Origin: Spirosoma telluris
GTDB taxonomy: Bacteria > Bacteroidota > Bacteroidia > Cytophagales > Spirosomataceae
Reading direction: 5' to 3'
NCBI GenBank assembly: GCA_003259005.1
Contig: QLII01000001.1
Span: 5,757,001-5,821,000, forward strand
DNA length: 64,000 nt
Below are positions 63,185-64,000 of this stretch, piece after piece (within the stretch, counting starts at the first letter, position 1; every line of letters starts with the position of its first letter). The position numbers and the translations under genes were made by a program. The notes under the pieces were generated by a model. It saw only the letters and a program-made list of their open reading frames with translations, searched no databases and was not told the DNA's origin.

Positions 63185-63925
63185 CTAGGCACCGGTTGGG
63201 CCAAATCGTTCCGTACGAATCGTATCAGTTGGTAAGTCTAAGTCCACCAACGTATTCGCTACCTGCTCAACAAGTTGCGTAGGACCACAGACAAAACAAT
63301 TTGGCTTGTCGGTAAACTGATTCAGCACCTCCGTCAACATCGCCCGATCTATCCGACGCTGATAGCCCGTCCAGGCCTGTGGGACCTGCCGGGTATAGGT
63401 GAGCAGTAGCGTAAAGCCGGTAGCCTCGTCGGCTAACTGTCTCAATTCCTGCCCATAAATAGTTTCCTCGGCTGTGCGGACACTAAAGAGCAGAATAGTC
63501 GGGTTCGTGGCACCAATCCGAGCTCGGTGGCGAAGCATAGCCATGAGCGGAACAACCCCCGAACCTCCGGCAATCAGCAGAAGGGGTGTATTGGCCATGT
63601 TATCTTTCCAGACAAAATAGCCGCCAATGGGGCCACGCACTTCCAGCGGATCACCTACTGCAATGCCTTCATGCAGGTAGGACGATACTTCTCCCTCGTC
63701 AATTAACTCAACAGTGAGGTCAATTTCACCCGTTTGCTCTGGGGGCGATGCAATGGAATAACTACGTTCGGCCTGGTAGCCGTCTTCTGCTGTTAACCGA
63801 AGATCATAGTGCTGACCAGCAACATGAGCAATCCACTGCGGTAGTTGTAGGGTAAAGGTCTTTACGCGAGGTGTTTCCTGGGTAATGGCTTTTACTTGGG
63901 CAATCTGCCACTGAAATTTTTCCAT
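63185..63925 (-). CDS. Ferredoxin/flavodoxin reductase-like FAD/NAD-binding oxidoreductase
   Basis: A 246-residue FNR-family protein. The FAD part has ERSYSIASPPEQTGEIDL (the RxYS motif at about residues 53-56), and the NAD(P) part has LLIAGGSGVVPLMAMLRHR (about 108-126), ILLFSVRTAEETIYGQEL and the C-terminal NCFVCGPTQLVEQV. No 2Fe-2S ferredoxin domain is fused. Its start lies 8 nt after the stop of the sulfite-oxidase-like gene, so it probably serves that molybdenum enzyme as an electron partner. Confidence 0.9.
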   Translation of the reverse strand: MEKFQWQIAQVKAITQETPRVKTFTLQLPQWIAHVAGQHYDLRLTAEDGYQAERSYSIASPPEQTGEIDLTVELIDEGEVSSYLHEGIAVGDPLEVRGPIGGYFVWKDNMANTPLLLIAGGSGVVPLMAMLRHRARIGATNPTILLFSVRTAEETIYGQELRQLADEATGFTLLLTYTRQVPQAWTGYQRRIDRAMLTEVLNQFTDKPNCFVCGPTQLVEQVANTLVDLDLPTDTIRTERFGPTGA

Positions 63926-63933
63926 GCTATTGC

Positions 63934-64000
63934 TCAGTCGTCCGTCCGATACCGTTGTTCCTTCCAGGGGTCACCGTACATACTGTAACCTCCGCGTTCC
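63934..64000 (-). CDS. Sulfite-oxidase-like molybdopterin oxidoreductase (C-terminal end only)
   Basis: Only the last 21 codons are inside the window, reading ERGGYSMYGDPWKEQRYRTD and D, then TGA at 63934-63936. The end RGGYxxxGDPWxEQRY resembles the C-terminus of sulfite-oxidase-like oxidoreductases found next to FNR-like and DUF6510 genes. With so few residues the assignment rests mostly on this ending and on gene context. Confidence 0.6.
   Translation of the reverse strand, partial: ERGGYSMYGDPWKEQRYRTDD

Overview
The window looks like a chromosomal segment from a Bacteroidota bacterium of the order Cytophagales, most like Spirosoma or a close relative. This is inferred from gene content and promoter style; no database was searched. 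Supporting signs are the rpmG-DUF4295-ftsY cluster, promoters of the Bacteroidota type (TTTG, 19-21 nt, TAnnTTTG), an alternative complex III operon joined to a caa3-type oxidase operon, an animal/fungal-type (GT3) glycogen synthase, and many long intergenic palindromes. I see no phage, insertion sequence, integrase or CRISPR array.

Layout. 1-1.6 kb: ftsY (cut by the left edge), DUF4295 and rpmG on the minus strand. 1.7-9.1 kb: an isolated nuoD, hpt, a TPR protein, an Lrp/AsnC regulator, DUF2256, a GHL10 lipoprotein-like hydrolase and a long-form ispH. 9.4-16.4 kb: a membrane protein, a GH3-like enzyme, a glycerophosphodiesterase, a penicillin-acylase-family hydrolase and a small membrane protein. 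16.4-20.8 kb: an OmpH/Skp-like chaperone, smpB, an HNH endonuclease, rpsA with a possible pseudoknot leader, and tRNA-Cys. 20.9-38.2 kb: one long respiratory operon (actABCDEF, ctaC, ctaD, ctaA, ctaB, two subunit III genes, subunit IV, SCO, DUF420, a small CxxC protein, DUF983) running from one good promoter to one terminator. 38.3-41.7 kb: an ECF sigma factor, a membrane-anchored partner, a probable outer-membrane protein and an SDR enzyme. 41.7-45.4 kb: envelope glycan genes (glycosyltransferase, LpxH-like hydrolase, NeuD-like acetyltransferase, fcl). 45.5-57.4 kb: mixed metabolic and housekeeping genes (YwqK-like, TPR, DEAD-box helicase, fructosamine kinase family, anmK, mogA, a DUF6932 pair, glycogen synthase, asparaginase family, cutC, DUF2795, crtZ). 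57.5-64 kb: AlbA_2 protein, OPT transporter, membrane protein, P1 peptidase, lipoprotein, then DUF6510, ferredoxin-reductase-like and sulfite-oxidase-like genes.

Working together. The 20.9-38.2 kb operon encodes a complete quinol-to-oxygen chain (alternative complex III plus cytochrome oxidase) with its heme A synthesis and copper delivery factors, consistent with an aerobic respirer.

Main cautions and signals. Seven genes (nuoD, the acylase, actB, actF, ctaD, the OPT transporter, DUF6510) are broken by ten single-base frame breaks. Each is repaired by adding one G to a G run of the coding strand, and each repaired gene is full length. Sequence error is the simplest explanation, but the one-sided pattern deserves a check. 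Other points of interest are the rpsA leader fold, the long word-like intergenic palindromes, and the DUF6932/coiled-coil gene pair.
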